Of a stretch of DNA of 64,000 bases, positions 12,225 to 40,282 are shown piece after piece. Position 1 is the stretch's first letter. The number at the start of each line of letters is the position of its first letter. The position numbers were made by a program, and so were the translations under genes. The stretch covers positions 9,821,001 through 9,885,000 of the forward strand of contig NC_089856.1 in assembly GCF_036373705.1 (NCBI RefSeq), written 5' to 3'. The notes below the pieces were generated by a model. The model was not told the origin of the DNA, searched no databases, and saw only the letters and a program-made list of their open reading frames with translations. This DNA is from Amia ocellicauda (lineage: Eukaryota; Chordata; Actinopteri; Amiiformes; Amiidae).

Positions 12225-13800
12225 TGACTCTGATATATCTATACCCATCCTGGCAGACACACCCAGACATGTAACTTCAGCTTAACAACAAAAATGCTGC
12301 AAAATGCTGATTTTTCCATTGCTTGTTTGTACAGCGACACAGATGCAATACACTTTGTTTTACTTTGGACAGCACAGCACCCAGTGGGAGAAATACTTTT
12401 CTGGGCTTCCAAGTCTGATATGGCATCAAACCTGGTTTAGCTTTTGCTTGCATTTAGAATGATTAGGACTTCAATTCAGTTCAGCTCTATGATTATTTAG
12501 TATACCCCACTTTGATAAAAACTGCCAGAGAAATAAAAACGTATGAATACAGTGAAAACCAAAAACTCCTCTTGCATAATGAAGACCTACAGGAGAAATT
12601 AAATCTTGAGGGGTCCACAGCTTGAGTTCTAGGTTTAATGGTTGTCTCCCTTTCAGGCAATATATCTGACACAGATGCTTTTACATCAAGATCAGAAAAA
12701 AGAGGGGGTGGGGTTGGATTAAGGTGTGGGGGTGATAAATTAAGCCCATTCTCTCTCATTTACCACAATCATTATAATGTTTTTCACCAGACTGCTATAC
12801 ATCTGCTGACTGATCTGCATTAGTTCATATATCAGTCATTGTTGCTGTGTTTCCACTCATTTAAACAGGTGAGTTTTTATCTTATTCCATATTTATAGTA
12901 GAGAAATAAGGGCCTATAATTGTATTTGCATAAGTAATGTAAAGGTTGTAGAAAAGAAGTGCAGAATTTCGCGTGCAATGTTCCTTGCACGTTGTGTTTG
13001 AATGCTTGTGAGCAACAAACGAGAAATATATATAAATGTATTAATACAATGACTTCACCCATAAGCAATTCTGTTAGCCTGCAGCAAGGGGCCTGTCTGG
13101 TCGAAGATTTAATGACTGGCAAATACCCAAGTTACAAACATTGGTAATACATTTTTTGATTATATTGTAATGGAAAAATAAGTCATAGACCATGGGGGAT
13201 ATTCCATTATAATTATCATCCATAACACTGATATTTCCCTACGCTATGATGCTCAGTAGGAAACTTTGTGAAATATTGTACATTTTCAATAAATAATGCC
13301 TTCAAAACACACACGAAAGAACACTGGAATTGCTTGTGGATTGTTTGTTGCAAGCCTCCATTGTAACTGTGTACAGGTAAGACCTATATACTGACCGAGG
13401 TGGTGCCATAACAGACTGACTTCTCTCAGCTGCTTCATATAGGCAGTACAGGATGACAACCTTAATTAGTGTGTTAAACTTTCAAATAAATGTGTATTGT
13501 ACATAAAGAATATAAAGCAGCATGCAGATAAGATCCCTTCCAATGTGTTCTTCAATCTCATAATAAATGATAGAAAAAGGCTCAGTGCCATTATCCTTGC
13601 AAGTGGAGGGTGCACAAAATACTGAAAACAAGGGTGCCAATAATTGCGACACTTTTTTTTGGGTGGGTTTAATTCTGGTTGACTGCCTTGAATCATTAAT
13701 AAAGTACAATATATTTCACATGCAGGGAAGTATTTTTCAAACTCGACCACTGCCAGACCCCGGGCTGCAGTCTGCTCTTACCCTTCTACCCATAACACGT
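12225..13800. other. cela1-spryd4 intergenic spacer
   Basis: AT-rich DNA. I see no exon, no complete transposon and no RNA gene. Small ORFs here lack recognisable similarity. Confidence 0.55.
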
Positions 13801-13886
13801 GATGCGGGTAATGGCGGCGCCCGGTGTGGCCTCGGTCCCTCTGTCACATGCAGGAGGCGTGTGCTGATGTCACAGCCGAACTCAAC

Positions 13887-14152
13887 ATGGCCGCAGGCAG
13901 GAACATGCTGCTCGGAGCGTGTGTGGGAGTCCGGGCTCTGAGCGCCGTGCTGTGCAGACAGTCCCGCTTGAGGACGGCTGGGACCCGGCTGTATGTCACC
14001 AACACCGCGAAGAGGGGTGAGTGTCCAGACTGTCTAACCACTACGACTGTCACCATAGGAGGGAGGTGGCAATAGGAATAGGGTCTTGGGTGGCTGCCTG
14101 GGCTGTCGTTACAGTCTGGCTTAGAGGTCATATACTTATCAAATTGAAAATG

Positions 14153-14214
<62 letters not shown>

Positions 14215-17200
14215 GCAGTAGTAGTAGTAGTAGTAGTAGTTGTTCTTGTAGTAGTATTGATATTAATAATAGTTATATATGTCGATAATGGGTGATCACT
14301 GTTGTTAATGCAAAACACAGCACGTAATACAGATGTATTGATACTATTGCTTGTACTTCAGATCGGTTTCTTAAGAAAGCTCTCTGGTTCGTAGTTGGAC
14401 TTTATCATTTGCAAATATCTGTATATTCGTAAAACTGCGTGTTTGTGGAAGGATTTTTATTGAATCACTAGGTACACAAAGGTTATTGTTTTTCATTCAA
14501 GTAAAGGGCAGTTTCTCCAAAGTTCAAATCCTGGAGTAGATCATCTAATGTGATAGTTGTTATAGTGGCAGGTCTCTCCTTTTGGCACTGGAATACAGTA
14601 TCAAAGTATATTATAACATGTTTTAGGAATAACATTGTACAAACATACAGTACTGTGCAAATGTTTTAGGCAGCTGTGAAAAAATGCTGTAAAGTAAGAA
14701 TGTTTTCAAAAATAGACGTTAATGGATTATATTTATCAATTAACAAAATGCAAAGATAGTGAACCAAAGAAAAATCTAAATCAAATCCATATTTGGTGTG
14801 ACCACCCTTTGCCTTCAAATCAGCATCAATTCTTCTAGGTTCACAGTTTCTGAAGGAACTCGGCAGGTAGGTTGGCCCAAACATCTTGGAGAACTAACCA
14901 CAGTTCTTCTGTGGATTTAGGCAGCATCAGCTGCTTCTCTCTCTTCATGTAATCCCAGACAGACTCGATGATGTTCAGATCAGGGCTCTGTGGGGGCCAT
15001 ACCATCACTTCCAGGACTCCTGGTTCTTCTTTACACTGAAGATAGTTCTTAATGACTGTTGCTGTATGTTTGGGGTCGTTGTCATGCTGCAGAATACATT
15101 TGGGGCCAATCAGATGCCTCCCTGATGGTATTGCATGATGGATAAGTGAAGACTCTGTATAGGAAAGTTGAAGAAAGTGGTTTGTGATAATTATATAATG
15201 TTTTATATTAATACTAGCATTAGAAGTAGCTTGTATACAGACTGAGCAGATTAGCTTTAGCAGGCTAAGCAAAAGGTCAACAAGGTTAATTTGTTAGAAA
15301 CTCCTGTCAGTAATAAAAGATCACACAGTGCCGAAATAGCCTACAGCTGTTTGCTGAAAATTTGTTTGTGACTTAATCGTTTCTCCAGATAGGCAGGAAT
15401 TGTTTCTGTTAATGGGCGATTGACACTAGGTAAATGACGACCGTGGGATCACATCTTCCTAGTGCACATCAAAGACAGACATCTGCTTTTTGGATCCATC
15501 ACCTCTCCACGGGAGGACAGATCGTAAACGGACCCGGACTTGTACCTTCTGATTGGATGAACGACCATAAGATTTCACGTCACTTTCCTATAAAGCTGCA
15601 CTCATGTTTGTAAACATTAAGTTCTCACTGTAGGAATTTCCTGACGTGGGGCTTCCAAGCCGGCTTGATTAAAGTTCTATTTGCTTTATCTCGACGACTT
15701 CTCCACTTATTTCCGAGACGGTTCTACAATAAGTATCTGCCTGTATTTATCAGCATTGAGGAGACCATTAATTCCGACCAAATCCCCAACTCCCATTTGC
15801 AGAAATGCAGCCGCAAACTTGCAAGGAACCTCCACCATGCTTCACTGTTGCCTGCAGACACTCATTTGTGTACCGCTCTCCAGCCCTTCGGCCAACAGAC
15901 TGCCTTCTGCTACAGCCAAATATTTTTCAGATTTTGACTCGTCAGTCCAGAGCACCTGCTGCCATTTTTCTGCACCCCAGTTCCTGTGTTTTCATGCATA
16001 GTTGAGTCACTTGGCCTTGTTGCCACGTCGGAGGGATGGCTTTTTGGCCGCAAGTCTTCCATGAAGGCCTCTTCTGACCACACTTCTCTGGACAGTAGAT
16101 AGGTGTACCAGGGTCCCACTGTTTTCTGCCAATTCTGAGCTGATGGCACTGCTGGACATCTTCAAATTGCGAAAGGAAATGATGTGTCTTTCATCTGCTG
16201 CAGTAAGTTTCCTTGGCCGACCACTGCGTCTGTGGTCCTCAACGTTGCCCATTTCTTTGTGCTTCTTCAAAAGAGCTTGGACAGCACATCTGGAAACCCC
16301 TGTCTGCCTTGAAATGTCTGCTTGGGAGAGACCTTGCTGATGCAGTAGAACTACCTTGTGTCTTGTTGCTGTGCTCAGTCTTGCCATGGTGTCTGACTTT
16401 TGACAGTAAACTGTCTTCAGCAGCCTCACCTTGTTAGCTGAGTTTGGCTGTTCCTCACCCAGTTGTATTCCTCCTACACAGCTGTTTCTGTTTCAGTTAA
16501 TGATTGTTTCAACCTACATATTGAATTAATTGCTTAATCATACACCTGACTATATGCCTACAAAATCCCTGACTTTGTGCAAGTGAACCTAGAAGAATTG
16601 ATGCTGTTTTGAAGGCAAAGGGTGGTCACACCAAATATTGATTTGATGTAGATTTTTCTTCTGTTCACTCACTTTGCATTTTGTTAATTGATAAATATAA
16701 TCTATTAACATGTCTATTGTTGAAAGCATTCTTACTTCACACCTGCCTAAAGTTCTGCACAGTACTGTACGTTCATATATTCAATATCCACAATTAGTCA
16801 TTGGTACATTTTATTTATGGGTACAGAAAGTGACCTTAAAGTGACTTTCTCTGCCTCTCTATATTACTCTCCCTTTCTCTCTCCCTTCCTCAGACCTGCA
16901 GTTCAAGCTGGACGAGCGCACGGCCCACAGCAGCCTGGACCTGTTCAAGAAGGACATGGGTGTAATTTACCGGGTTCTGGGCCTGGACCCCACCTTGGTG
17001 CCGGACAATCCCGAGCGCTTCCTGGACTGGGCCGTGGTCCTGGGGGACAGCTCGGTCATGGGGGGGCGGCACTACTGGGAGGTGACCGTCTCCAAGTCGC
17101 AGGAGTTCCGCATCGGAGTGGCAGACCCGGCCATGTCCAGGGAGGAGTGCGTGGGCACCAACAGCTGCTCCTGGGTCTTCAGCTACGTCCATCGCAAGTG

Positions 17201-17435
17201 GTACGCCATGACCACCAACAAGATGGCACCCATCGCCCTGGTGGTCAAGCCGGACAGGGTTGGCCTACTGCTGGACTACGAGGGTGGGCGACTGGACCTG
17301 GTGGATCCCCAGAATTCCCAGGTCGTCCATTCCATCAAGGCTTCCTTCAAGAGCCCCCTCTGCCCGGCCTTTGCCCTGTGGGATGGGGAGCTGCTGGCTC
17401 ACTCGGGCCTGGCTGTGCCTGAGGGTCTCGCCTGA
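13887..17435 (+). CDS. spryd4: SPRY domain-containing protein 4, complete, two exons
   Basis: Coding exons are 13887-14016 and 16894-17435, joined at phase 1 (donor GGGGTGAGT, acceptor TTCCTCAG), giving 223 residues (human SPRYD4 207). Exon 1 encodes a basic, hydroxylated N-terminus (MAAGRNMLLGACVGVRALSA...) that could be a mitochondrial presequence. Exon 2 encodes one SPRY domain: FLDWAVVLGDSSVMGGRHYW, then WEVTV, FRIGVADPAM, WVFSYVHRKWYAMT and VGLLLDYEGGRLDL. SPRY domains bind partner proteins; the function of this protein is poorly known. Identity rests on the domain sequence, the two-exon layout and its position beside gls2, as in human. An earlier ATG at 13811 is out of frame and would form a short upstream ORF. 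The intron contains a Tc1 transposon with a nested LTR. The domain exon is markedly GC-rich compared with its surroundings. Confidence 0.93.
14156..14240. repeat. (ATT)n then (AGT)n microsatellite
   Basis: About 58 bases of ATT repeats pass into about 24 bases of AGT repeats inside the spryd4 intron. A poly-tyrosine ORF over it is an artefact. Confidence 0.95.
14780..16387 (-). pseudogene. Tc1-like transposase, broken
   Basis: The minus strand encodes a Tc1 transposase starting at the ATG complementary to 16385-16387 (MARLSTATRHKVVLLHQQG). It shows the N-terminal helix-turn-helix (SQADISRQTGVSRCAVQALL), the GRPRK hook motif, and the C-terminal catalytic part with DNDPKHTA and WPPQSPDLNIIESVW, carrying the last two acidic residues of the DDE triad. 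It is dead: stops and frame changes occur in the middle (about 15850-16005) and near the end (about 14845), and a 582-base LTR splits it. The frame resumes exactly on both sides of that LTR. Confidence 0.9.
15147..15728 (+). mobile_element. Solo LTR nested in the Tc1 element
   Basis: The 582-base block starts TGAAGACTCT and ends GGTTCTACA (TG...CA termini) and is flanked by a perfect 5-base duplication ATAAG at 15142-15146 and 15729-15733. A CCTATAAAG TATA-like box (about 15587-15595) and a GATTAAAG polyadenylation-like signal (about 15667-15674) lie in the order expected for a plus-strand LTR. No internal retroelement coding sequence remains, so it is a solo LTR left by recombination. The 5-base duplication fits Gypsy or ERV3-like elements; the family is not assigned. 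Confidence 0.88.
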
Positions 17436-18163
17436 TCTTTTAAGGGTGGGAGGTGGGGATTGTGTGCATTGGTAAGAAACGGACTTTATCAGCTCGCTCA
17501 GGTCCCAGCATCGGCAAAATTCAGACCACTGACAACAGTCGCATGTGAATGTGATACCCAGAGGGGTTTCTGTTTTCAGACCTTTGTGGTGTAATCTCCA
17601 TCCCTTATCCTCCTGGGTGCTTTGTGATGCTCCTCAGTGTTCAAGTGCTTCGGACCAACCCAGAAGGACACCTCTGCAGAAGTTTGACATCTTCATCTGT
17701 CATTCGTGGGGCATGTTGACATCACATCTCCCCTTTTTGGTTTTGGAGCTTCAGAGCTGGGCGGCATGTAAAATATTCGTCACTAAGTATTTCTCCGTTG
17801 TTCAGATCGCACGGCCAGCTCACAACACTACAGAGCATTGGACTGGGCCGGGCTTGAGAACAGATATCTGCCCCAGGGACCCATGGATCTCAAATTTCAG
17901 TAGACCACAAAGTATACACCACAGAGTATTCTTTATCTTGTTTCCGTAGCATTGACCCATGTCTGGTGAAGTATAGTGGTGACTCCATTTAAACTCCAAA
18001 AAACATCATTGCATTTTACTGTTTTGATGTCTTTGATGTTAAAACAAGCCTTGTTTGTTTCACTGAAGGCCTTGAGGCCAGGGACTCTGCCACCCTGGTC
18101 CTGGAGAGAAAATCTGTCCAGTTTTACAAGTACCTCTAAATAGGCAGTGAGTATAGATCACGA

Positions 18164-18347
18164 GTGGCTAACCCTGTTCCTGGAGAGCCACAATCCTGCA
18201 GGCTTCCAAGTCTCTAAATCACCAATCTATGGATACTTTGATACCTTGCCAAATTAAGACCAACAATTTGTTCAATTAAGCAGTCAACGATTTGGATAGA
18301 ACAAAAACCTGTAGGCCCCGTGGCTCTCCAGGACCGGGGTTAGCCAT
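18164..18347. mobile_element. Small inverted-repeat element (MITE-like)
   Basis: The left end GGCTAACCCTGTTCCTGGAG reads, apart from a few changes, as the reverse complement of the right end CTCCAGGACCGGGGTTAGCC, giving terminal inverted repeats of about 26 bases around an AT-rich core. A decayed relative with the same left end lies at 46211-46397. No coding capacity. No convincing target duplication was found. Confidence 0.7.
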
Positions 18348-19217
18348 CCCTTGTATACATTAAAAAAAAAAAAAAAAAAAAGTTCCCTTGTACAAACTGG
18401 TCTAGAGTTCAGTGGCCAGCTTGAACAGAAACCAGGACCAGTGTTGCAGATCCCTGTGTTGTATCAAACATCTTTAAAAATGTCTTAGCATTTGATAGGT
18501 AAGGACAGTCCAGGTGTGATTTTGGCCAGTTATATGGGTATATAAAGGATGTATTAGAGGGCAGCAATAGCAGTGTATCTATATGTTTTTGTACTATCGT
18601 GTAAGAGAAATTAAACCAAAATTAAGCTCTACCCGAGTCCTGCTTAAGCACCGATTCTCTGCACTGTTGTTTGGTTATTGTAACACTGTTGTTACATTCT
18701 TTGGCCAATTCATAGTTCTACAGCTGGGTGTCATTGTGTTTTGTGTTCAAACCCCTGCATGTCTTTACATTGGGTTCATATCCCACTGCTATAATGGTGT
18801 CACACAAAATGTCTAATTGTCCAGCTTCTAAAAAATGGCTTGGTTGAACTAAATCTGATTATTGTGGGCTCAGAGATCAATGCTCCATTACTGATGAAAT
18901 TAATTATGTTTTAATCAGTAGGACACTGCATTGTCTACAGATTTTTTTTATTTATAGTTAGATTACATTTTATATATTTTTTCTGGACCCATATGGAACT
19001 CAGAATATTGTAGTTCCTAAAATGATCAAACTTTTAATATTCTGAACCAGTGCAGTAATTTGAGCTGCATTGGGCTCTGATCCTTTTGTTTGTTGTAGCC
19101 CTGCTGTCATAGTCCCTTATTCCACCCTCCATTTCCCCCCAATTGTAAATTCCAGGCAAATTTGTGATGAAGTTTGAATAGAAGAAAACTTACACAAACC
19201 CTTCAATATTGCCCAAC

Positions 19218-19223
19218 TTTATT
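19218..19223 (-). other. Candidate gls2 polyadenylation signal
   Basis: The complement reads AATAAA, about 910 bases downstream of the gls2 stop on the minus strand. It is the clearest signal in this interval, implying a 3' UTR of roughly 0.9 kb. Confidence 0.5.
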
Positions 19224-19962
19224 TATAATACAACATTTATGTACATGAATCACTGTTTAATACAAGGTGCATGAAATAATCTTCCTACTTTTGAGAAGAT
19301 ATTGATGGTCCTTTGTACAAAACCTATGCTGAAAGATGATGTCATTTTCACTCAGGCAGAAGAAAGTTGTTTTTTTAAAGTGAGTTTCCAATTTTAACTG
19401 TCTCCTAAGCTATGAGCCCCACAGTGACTCCATTGTTCAGTTTTCTCTGGCTACTGTGCATACAATCATGTAGAATGATTTTGGAGACCACTAGCCCTAT
19501 AAGCGACCCTCACACAGGTAGGCTTTCTATGCCACTGGAATTTGCATGGGAGAATACAGATTTAATAGAAATTTGAATTAAGATTACTTTTCCTCTAAGG
19601 CACTTTAACACATATAAGCACTTCATATTTTCATATAAATTAGAATAATATTACACAACTTTGGTGTAGCCTTCTATTCAGAAAAATAAATACATCGGAA
19701 ACACAAGGGCGCTCACTGTTAATGTATCGGCGCTACCTATCTCTACTGTGTGCTTTGGAGGAGAGCAGCAGGGGTGGGTGGAGGTTATATCCTTACCAGA
19801 TCCCAGTCAGACTGGGAGTGACTGAAGTTCGTCAGCCCAGATTGATTGGCATGGAAGCAGCGGTCACTCAATGGTCAATGTCAGTGCTGTGCCACTGCAG
19901 AGAGCCCCCAACGCACCCACTGCATCACCCCAGGTACCCCAGTGTGTTGCCCATCAGCACCA

Positions 19963-19976
19963 GCGCCCCCTGCTGT
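19963..19976 (-). promoter_or_regulatory. CTCF-like motif in the gls2 3' UTR
   Basis: The minus strand reads ACAGCAGGGGGCGC, matching 13 of 14 positions of the CTCF core CCASYAGRKGGCRS. It lies between two convergent genes. Binding is inferred from sequence only. Confidence 0.4.
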
Positions 19977-20132
19977 TCTCCAGCAGCAGGATCTTGGCTC
20001 GGACAATTCCAATCTGGACCGTCTGGGGTTTCTGTGTTGGAAGAAGGCGACTGAAACGAAGAAATGCGTGGGGTTGTTGGGGTGGGGGATTGATTGGAGC
20101 TGAGCCCTGACACTTGTTGGGCCCCCTGCCCC

Positions 20133-36389
<16,257 letters not shown>

Positions 36390-36810
36390 AGTCCCCTGAT
36401 TTCACCTCACAATTGGCTTCACGGTCGGAGGAGGAAATCTATACGGATCCTTGACAGGGGCACAGCCGCACAAGCGAACCAGGTGGGTCTCCGTGGGGGG
36501 CTGCGCACATACAGGCTGGGCAGGCAGCGGGGATTTGTCTGCCGCAGCGGCAGAGCTGCCACCAATCCCGGTGCCGCGCCGAGGGGAGGCGGGGTCGAGT
36601 GTGCGGGCCGGCGGCCAATGGCGCGGCGAGTTGCGCGATCGCTTCACACGCAGAAATACCGCCAAGTGACGTCACTGCGGACGAGTGCGGGGGTCTTGGA
36701 TAGGGGGTCCCCAGAGCTGGGATACAGCTGCCTTACTAGAACCACATTCCTTCTAAGCATGTTATGAAACATATGAAACAGTGTAAACAGCGGACATGCT
36801 CTGTTCCTAG
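36390..36810 (-). promoter_or_regulatory. gls2 CpG-rich promoter
   Basis: GC- and CpG-rich DNA covers exon 1 and about 280 bases upstream, ending abruptly near 36680. There is no TATA box. A CCAAT box lies at 36615-36619 and a perfect palindromic cyclic-AMP element TGACGTCA at 36667-36674. Further upstream, GGACATGCTC (36792-36801) fits the p53 half-site RRRCWWGYYY fully, and AAGCATGTTA (36755-36764) fits 9 of 10. Human GLS2 is an established p53 target, but the 27-base gap between these halves is larger than usual. Confidence 0.6.
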
Positions 36811-36864
36811 AGTACAACTAGCAATACGCATGCTATTACAATGGGCGACTTCCACAATAGCCTG

Positions 36865-38034
36865 CACAGTAAATTCACCAGTGTTGAATTAACTCCAACA
36901 GTGTTCAAATGAACTCTAAAGTGTTTATATATCCACACTCACCAGAGTAAAATGAACAGTTTCAGCAGAGTTGGCATTTTTACACTGCTTCAGAGTTAAA
37001 AGTCCTGCTCTCAGGGAGTTAAATAAGCAACTCTTATAAGGGTTTATTTTATTTTATTTAACACTCTCACCTCTGTTAACTCTGTTACTCCATTAAATTG
37101 TTAAACCCTTGTTTACTCTGCTTTTGGCAATTAAACGATAATTAGCATTACCACAAGATTTGCTTCTATACACTGGATGATCAGAAATGTGTGCATGTGT
37201 ATAATTGATACTGTGTATTAAAATCTAGCAGTCCTTTGTTAGAGAGAGAATATATATATAGAGGTTTACAATTTACTTTTCAGTAAATAAATACCCAGAC
37301 CCAGTCAAACACACAAACTGTTTTATTGTGTGAAGTATTTTACATTACATATAAAATCAATTCAATTTTTAATACTTATGATTAAAAACTTTTAAAATCA
37401 ATTCTTAAAATCACTTAAAAATTTTAAAATCTTTGTGATTTAACGAAAAACAAAATAATTAACTTCAAATAAACAAGTGCACAGAACAACAAAACAAGCG
37501 TGATTAAAGCAAAAACTGCTCACCAACATAAAAGTCAAATACATTGAAAATAACTGAAAATAACACAAACTGATCAGACATATACAGGTAACGCTTATAA
37601 GCACCACCACAAACCAATAAATAGCCAAGCATTCTGGTCTGGTGTTGACTCAAAGACATGAGTTCGAAGTTAGGGTAGAAAAAATTTGACAACACAAATA
37701 TAAATGCATTGGTGGGTAAAGATACATTTTACCCTCAAACAATAATTAATTGTACAATAATTAACATTTATACAATTATTAAGAAAAAATAAAACCATAA
37801 AACAACAATTATTCAGGAAACTTGAAACAAATGCATTGTGGGTATGGTAAATTCTTTGGTTTTACACCAGTACAGTGTAAAATCAACACTCTTTAATTTG
37901 ACACCCAGTATTAACACTGACGGTGATGGTTTAACTCTCAAAGTGTCAACTGAATCTTTTTAGTGTTGAAACACAACTGATTTTAACACTATATTATTAA
38001 CACTGGGATTTCAACACTACAGATTTTGCTGTGT
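36865..38034. mobile_element. Terminal-inverted-repeat element with AGTGTT/AACACT clusters
   Basis: The left end begins CACAGTAAATTCACCAGTGT and the complement of the right end begins CACAGCAAAATCTGTAGTGT. Both ends carry repeated AGTGTT or AACACT units over about 150 bases, around an AT-rich core without a real ORF. It looks like a non-autonomous DNA transposon of about 1.17 kb. No target duplication is visible, so I do not assign a superfamily. Confidence 0.65.
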
Positions 38035-39550
38035 ATGTTCCGTTACTTTTACTTTTACTGTATCCTATTAATGAATGTTACTGTGGCTATTAACATTGTT
38101 TGTTGTTACGGTAAATATCTGTTAAAGGATTACTACTGTGCAATGTTATCATTTTTGCGCAATGAAGATGCGTCACCGGGTCTCAGTTCACAGCTCTAAA
38201 AATATCTCACAAGTTAACCGCTATTAACTGGACCATTTGACTGGCAAACGAGTACAAAGATTGCCACTGTTTTCTTATTTTACCATATTTTTGACAGACT
38301 ATAACTCAAATGTAAACTTAAACTTGAAATATTAAATGGATGAGTATAAATACCAAACGTGTGGGATATGCTTACCCAAATATAGAATCAAGTAGGCAGA
38401 TTTAAGTAGGCCCAATTTCATTTTGCACTGTTCTCCAAAATGGGATTTTGACAACATTCAGAGCACCTAAACTACAATCTAAACCTACCTTTACGAGTTT
38501 GATCTCATTGACACAGACATCATTATATGATGGATAGTTTTGTCTATACTAGTGGCTACTGTTAGGATGCCAGACATTGTGTCTCTTTACCAGCTGTTAA
38601 TATTTGTCTGAAAATTAGTCAGTAGTGCTTAAATTGACACAGATGCAGCCAATGACCTTCGTACCTCCCTAACTGATGAAGGCTAGTCAAAAAAACAGAA
38701 GATGTTTAAATCCACAACGACCTAGTTAGGTACATTGGAACTGAATCAGTAGCATCTGTATGAATATGATCTGTGTATTCCATTAAACACATATGCTCAT
38801 GCATTGAATGATGCACAGATTGAACAGTACTTCAAAAAACAAACAAGAAAAACAACAGTATGCTTTTTGCTTGTGATCCACACACAGGACAGACGTTTTT
38901 GTACCAACTGTCCTATATTATATTTTCCTACAATAACATTTTAAGTAAATATGTAATAATTTAAAACAAACAAACACGCCAATCACATTCTCCACATACG
39001 ATTTTACGTAAAAGGAGTTTCGTAATTCATTCTGGGACATTTCAATAGAGTTGACAGTCCAAGAGTTCATTAAACCTCCAGACCAAGATGGAGAAAGTGC
39101 TTGAGTGTCCGTAGTGTGCAATGCCGGTTATAATCAGTCAATCCTGCCCCCCAGTGACTTATCCTGCAATGTGCTGACCCCCCCTCCCCACACACACACA
39201 CCTAATTAACAACCTAATAGCTCATTTCACTTCCTGAAGTGGAAACCTTGCCGACATTTTGGATCCATCTCAAAATTATTTCCTCAATCTTTACATCAAG
39301 CATTTACAAACATATTCATAAAGAAAAGCATTAGCAGACCTTAATAGAAAATTAACTTAATAGAAAATTAAATAACTTGGCTTATCTGGGTCCCCCTTGT
39401 GGTGAAACTCCACACAGTTTGAAAATTACATTGAAACTGAGAATACAACTCAGAAAAGGTGTTGAGTTGAAAACCTCTTCATTACCATTTTTTAAGCATA
39501 GAATTTCATTATATGCCATAGAATAGCACTAGGGTTTACAACAATTTCAA
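38035..39550. other. gls2-rdh5 spacer, left part
   Basis: AT-rich DNA between two minus-strand genes. No exon, RNA gene or recognisable element is seen. Confidence 0.5.
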
Positions 39551-39554
39551 AGAT

Positions 39555-40280
39555 TGTACTGAGTTAAAGTTCATGTAAGGAAATCAATCAATTGAAATAA
39601 ATAAATTAGGGCCTAATCAATGTATTTCAAGTCTCAAGTTTTGAGGGCGAGTATGATGACCATGTCCATGTCCACCAGAGCTGCAGTCAGGTTAAGACCC
39701 TGGTGAGGACGATGAGCTGCAGATGAGCTTCCCTGAGACGGTCTCTGACAGTTTGTGCAGAAATTCTTCGGTTGTGCAAACCCACAGTTTCATCAGCTGT
39801 CCAGGTGGCTGGTCTCAGACGATCCCACAGGTGAAGAAGCCGGATGTGGAGGTCCTGGGCTGGCGTGGTGACACGTGGTCTGCGGTTGTGAGGCTGGTTG
39901 GACGTACTGCCAAATTCTCTATAACAACACTGGAGGCAGCTTATGGTAGAGAAATGAACATTAAATTATCTGGCAACAGCTCTGGTGGAGATTCCTGCAG
40001 TCAGCAGCCAATTCCCTTAAAACTTGAGACATCTGTGGCATTGTGTTGTGTGACAAATCTGCAAATTTTAGAGTGGCCTTTTATTTCCCCAGCACAAGGT
40101 GCACCTGTGTAATGATCCTGCTGTTTAATTAGCTTCTTGATATGCTACGCCTGTCAGGTGTTTGGATTATCTTGGCAGAGGAGAAATGTTCAGTAATAGG
40201 GATGTAGAGAAATGTGTGCATAAAATGTGAGAGAAATAATATTTTTGTGCTTATGGAAAATGTCTGGGATCTTTCATTTC
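39555..40280 (-). mobile_element. Internally deleted Tc1-like derivative
   Basis: The sequence matches a Tc1 family common in fish genomes. The minus strand shows decayed N-terminal transposase (pieces such as GISTRAVAR, then RPHQGLNLTA) with many stops, preceded by the family's 5' leader (GTGCACCTTGTGCTGG in complement). It lacks the catalytic part, and its right end is cut at about 40280, where the repeat arm begins. Confidence 0.7.
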
Positions 40281-40282
40281 AT

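Larger units (their letters stand above)
14648..16767 (-). mobile_element. Tc1/mariner transposon in the spryd4 intron, interrupted by a solo LTR
   Basis: The ends are inverted copies beginning CAGTACTGTGCA at 14648 and ending TGCACAGTACTG at 16767, flanked by TA on both sides (14646-14647 and 16768-16769), the Tc1/mariner target duplication. The inverted similarity continues inward (GTGTGACCACCCTTTGCCTT and its complement). Without the nested LTR and its extra duplication the element is about 1533 bases, a normal Tc1 length. The transposase runs on the minus strand. Confidence 0.95.
17436..20132. other. Convergent spryd4/gls2 3' region
   Basis: The two genes end tail to tail here. It holds probable spryd4 3' UTR, a small inverted-repeat element (18164-18347), a 20-base A tract at 18361-18380, a minus-strand AATAAA (complement of 19218-19223) likely to end gls2, and a CTCF-like motif at 19963-19976. 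No extra coding exon is recognised. Confidence 0.55.

Noticed and set aside
16817-17422. 201-codon plus-strand ORF rich in Gly and Pro
   Set aside because: It is another frame of the spryd4 SPRY exon, whose correct frame gives a clear family match.
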